DNA of 5,317 nt. Source: Elusimicrobiota bacterium (lineage in GTDB: Bacteria; Elusimicrobiota; Elusimicrobia; UBA1565; UBA9628). The position numbers were made by a program, and so were the translations under genes. Within the stretch, counting starts at the first letter, position 1; each line of letters opens with the position of its first letter. Positions 4,274-5,317 of the stretch are shown in pieces. The notes below the pieces were generated by a model. That model was not told the origin of the DNA, made no database searches, and was given only the letters and a program-made list of their open reading frames with translations. The stretch lies in NCBI GenBank assembly GCA_023700845.1, contig JAMPYD010000174.1, positions 1-5,317 on the forward strand, in the 5' to 3' direction.

Positions 4274-5064
4274 AATCGCCTCCCCTGCCGGTGCGTCTCT
4301 CCCGACTGCAAATCCACCCAGAAGCGGCTGCCCCGCTCCGGCGCCGCCTCGACGCCGGCGGCCCCGCCCATGCGCTCCGCGGCCCGACGCACGATGGCCA
4401 GGCCGATGCCGGTGCCCGGGACCTCGTCGCTGCGGTGAAGGCGCTGGAACACGTCGAATATCTTTTCCCGGTACGCGGGGCGGATGCCGATCCCGTTGTC
4501 CTCGACCCAGAGCCGCACCGTGTCGCCGCGCGTCTCGCCGCGGACCCGGATGCGGGGGTAAAGGCACAGCGGCGTGAACTTGAGCGCGTTGGAGAGGAGG
4601 TTCTCGAGGATCTGCGCCAGGGCGTCGGGCTGCGCCAGCACGGCGGGGAGAGGAACCTCGACGTCGAGGACCGTCCCGCGGGCCTCGAGGTCCTTCTCCA
4701 ATCCGGCGAGCACGCGCTCCAGGACGACGGAGGGCTCCACCCGCCTCAGGCCCATCTCGTCGAGCGTCAGGCGGCTGTAGACGAGGAGGTCGGAGATCAG
4801 CGCGTCCATGCGCCGGGTCGCCGCCATGATGCGGCGGGCGTACGGCTTGGACGCGGCGTCGGAGCCGCTGAGCAGGAACTCGCTGTAGCCGTGGATGTGG
4901 CGCAGGGGGGCGCGCAGGTCGTGCGCGATCGAGTAGGCGAAGGCGTGGATGTCCCGCTCCAGCCGCTCGTTGGCCAGCCTCTCCGCCTTCGCGGAATGGC
5001 GGCGAGCCCCCTTCTCCCGCGCGGGCAGGACGGGTCGGGGCGCGGGCTTGGCGATGGACCTCAC
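4270..5064 (-). CDS. Soluble sensor-less histidine kinase (HisKA + HATPase_c)
   Basis: The 264-residue protein contains all the motifs of a sensor histidine kinase core. The H-box is FAYSIAHDLRAPLRHIHGYS, with the phospho-accepting His48. The N-box is QILENLLSNALKF (151-163). The G1 box is VEDNGIGI (187-194), the F-box is EKIFDVFQRLH (200-210), and the G2 box is GTGIGLAIVRRAAERMGG (217-234). The H-box is of the phytochrome-like/light-sensor kinase type (S-x-x-H-D-L-R-A-P-L-R). There is no transmembrane segment and no PAS, GAF or HAMP domain: only about 40 residues, basic and Pro-rich then helical, precede the H-box. Input must therefore come from a partner. No response regulator is in the window. 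The start is GTG 5064. The frame is open upstream to beyond 5140 but offers no other start codon, and a TACAAT box lies six bases before the GTG. The 67-residue gene is coupled downstream. Confidence 0.92.
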   Translation of the reverse strand: MRSIAKPAPRPVLPAREKGARRHSAKAERLANERLERDIHAFAYSIAHDLRAPLRHIHGYSEFLLSGSDAASKPYARRIMAATRRMDALISDLLVYSRLTLDEMGLRRVEPSVVLERVLAGLEKDLEARGTVLDVEVPLPAVLAQPDALAQILENLLSNALKFTPLCLYPRIRVRGETRGDTVRLWVEDNGIGIRPAYREKIFDVFQRLHRSDEVPGTGIGLAIVRRAAERMGGAAGVEAAPERGSRFWVDLQSGETHRQGRRL

Positions 5065-5070
5065 GGGGGG

Positions 5071-5099
5071 ATTGTAGGAAGCGGGCCTCCCGGAGTCTG
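5071..5099 (-). promoter_or_regulatory. Candidate promoter of the histidine kinase, giving a leaderless mRNA
   Basis: On the minus strand TACAAT (5076-5071) matches five of six -10 positions. A 17-base spacer upstream is CAGACT (5099-5094), which keeps the GAC core of TTGACA. Six C residues separate the -10 from G5064, the first base of the GTG start, so the RNA would begin at the start codon. No Shine-Dalgarno is present. Confidence 0.5.
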
Positions 5100-5138
5100 C
5101 TGAGGACGTGTAAACATAAAACGACGAATCCCCGCATG

Positions 5139-5147
5139 TGCTAGAAT
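5139..5147 (+). promoter_or_regulatory. Extended -10 promoter of tRNA-Ser
   Basis: TG-C-TAGAAT at 5139-5147 is an extended -10 element (TGnTATAAT type). The -35 region around 5119-5124 is A-rich and unlike TTGACA, as is common with extended -10 promoters. The predicted start near 5154 leaves about 16 bases of 5' leader before the mature tRNA at 5170, to be removed by RNase P. Confidence 0.5.
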
Positions 5148-5169
5148 TGAGCCGTCGACGACCCTTTCT

Positions 5170-5259
5170 GGAGAGGTGGGTGAGCGGCTGAAACCGACGG
5201 TTTGCTAAACCGTTGTACGGCGTAAAGCTGTACCGAGGGTTCGAATCCCTCCCTCTCCG
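5170..5259 (+). tRNA. tRNA-Ser (anticodon GCU)
   Basis: A complete class II tRNA can be folded. Acceptor GGAGAGG (5170-5176) pairs with CCTCTCC (5252-5258). The D-stem is GGT/ACC (5179-5181/5193-5195). The anticodon stem ACGGT/ACCGT (5197-5201/5209-5213) holds the loop TTGCTAA, with anticodon GCT at 5204-5206. The long variable arm GTACGGC/GCTGTAC (5215-5221/5227-5233) pairs over seven positions with one G-U. The T-stem is GAGGG/CCCTC (5235-5239/5247-5251) with loop TTCGAAT. The discriminator is G5259. The long variable arm and the GCU anticodon identify serine decoding AGC/AGU. CCA is not encoded (ATGC follows), so a CCA-adding enzyme is required. Confidence 0.96.
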
Positions 5260-5270
5260 ATGCTTACCGT

Positions 5271-5309
5271 GACGGCCGGATCTCTTCTCGAGGTCCGGCC
5301 GTCCTTTTT
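5271..5309 (+). terminator. Intrinsic terminator of tRNA-Ser
   Basis: GACGGCCGGA (5271-5280) pairs perfectly with TCCGGCCGTC (5294-5303). The stem can extend inward by four more pairs (TCTC 5281-5284 with GAGG 5290-5293, one G-U) to a 5-base loop. A tract CTTTTT (5304-5309) follows at once. This is a textbook Rho-independent terminator, 11 bases after the tRNA 3' end. Confidence 0.93.
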
Positions 5310-5317
5310 CCGGGCTC

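Noticed and set aside
4291..5103. Plus-strand 270-codon frame opposite the kinase
   Set aside because: Antisense to a kinase with all catalytic motifs; composition is typical of a GC-rich shadow.
4274..5137. Upstream part of the long minus frame containing the 67-residue gene
   Set aside because: Arg/Pro/Ala-rich shadow of the histidine kinase in another frame; only the part from ATG 4273, after a strong ribosome site, is credible.

Overview
The window reads as a high-GC Gram-negative (double-membrane) chromosome carrying a compositionally foreign, AT-richer stretch at its left end. The double-membrane inference rests on a TolQ/ExbB-TolR/ExbD-TonB/TolA-type gene set and a lipoprotein of BamE/SmpA type. 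I cannot fix the phylum from sequence alone. The TolQ/ExbB protein loosely recalls Elusimicrobiota or deltaproteobacterial homologues, but that is only an impression.

Left end (1 to about 860, minus strand, visibly lower GC): two small genes lie in the same orientation. One encodes a partial membrane protein that runs off the window edge. The other encodes a 98-residue SmpA/OmlA/BamE-like lipoprotein. Between them is an imperfect 75-base palindrome that looks like an integron attC site: boundary boxes close to RYYYAAC and GTTRRRY, a long GC stem, and two single unpaired bases in the R''-L'' arm. A perfect GTTAGGC core box sits 497 bp away, upstream of the lipoprotein gene. Together these outline one complete integron-type gene cassette (285-781) and the start of a second one (1-284). 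No integrase gene is visible.

Middle (894-4061): a VAT1-type quinone oxidoreductase of the MDR superfamily (minus) is divergent from a tightly packed four-gene operon (plus). The operon encodes a TolQ/ExbB channel subunit, a TolR/ExbD subunit, a TonB/TolA-like energy transducer with the S-x3-H membrane motif, and a 127-residue three-helix membrane protein of unknown role. Genes abut or overlap (TAG/ATG, ATGA, and a GTG start inside the previous gene). The 29-bp divergent gap contains an all-A/T block with -10 elements readable on both strands.

Right part (4070-5309): a soluble, sensor-less histidine kinase and a translationally coupled 67-residue basic protein run on the minus strand. They converge on the Tol-type operon, and the two opposing stop codons sit inside one perfect palindrome. 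Divergent from the kinase is a tRNA-Ser(GCU) gene with an extended -10 promoter and a textbook intrinsic terminator.

Across the window, at least two genes that begin transcription units (the TolQ-like gene and the kinase) have a -10 hexamer followed by six bases and then the start codon. This suggests leaderless mRNAs, whereas internal operon genes and the cassette genes have Shine-Dalgarno sites.
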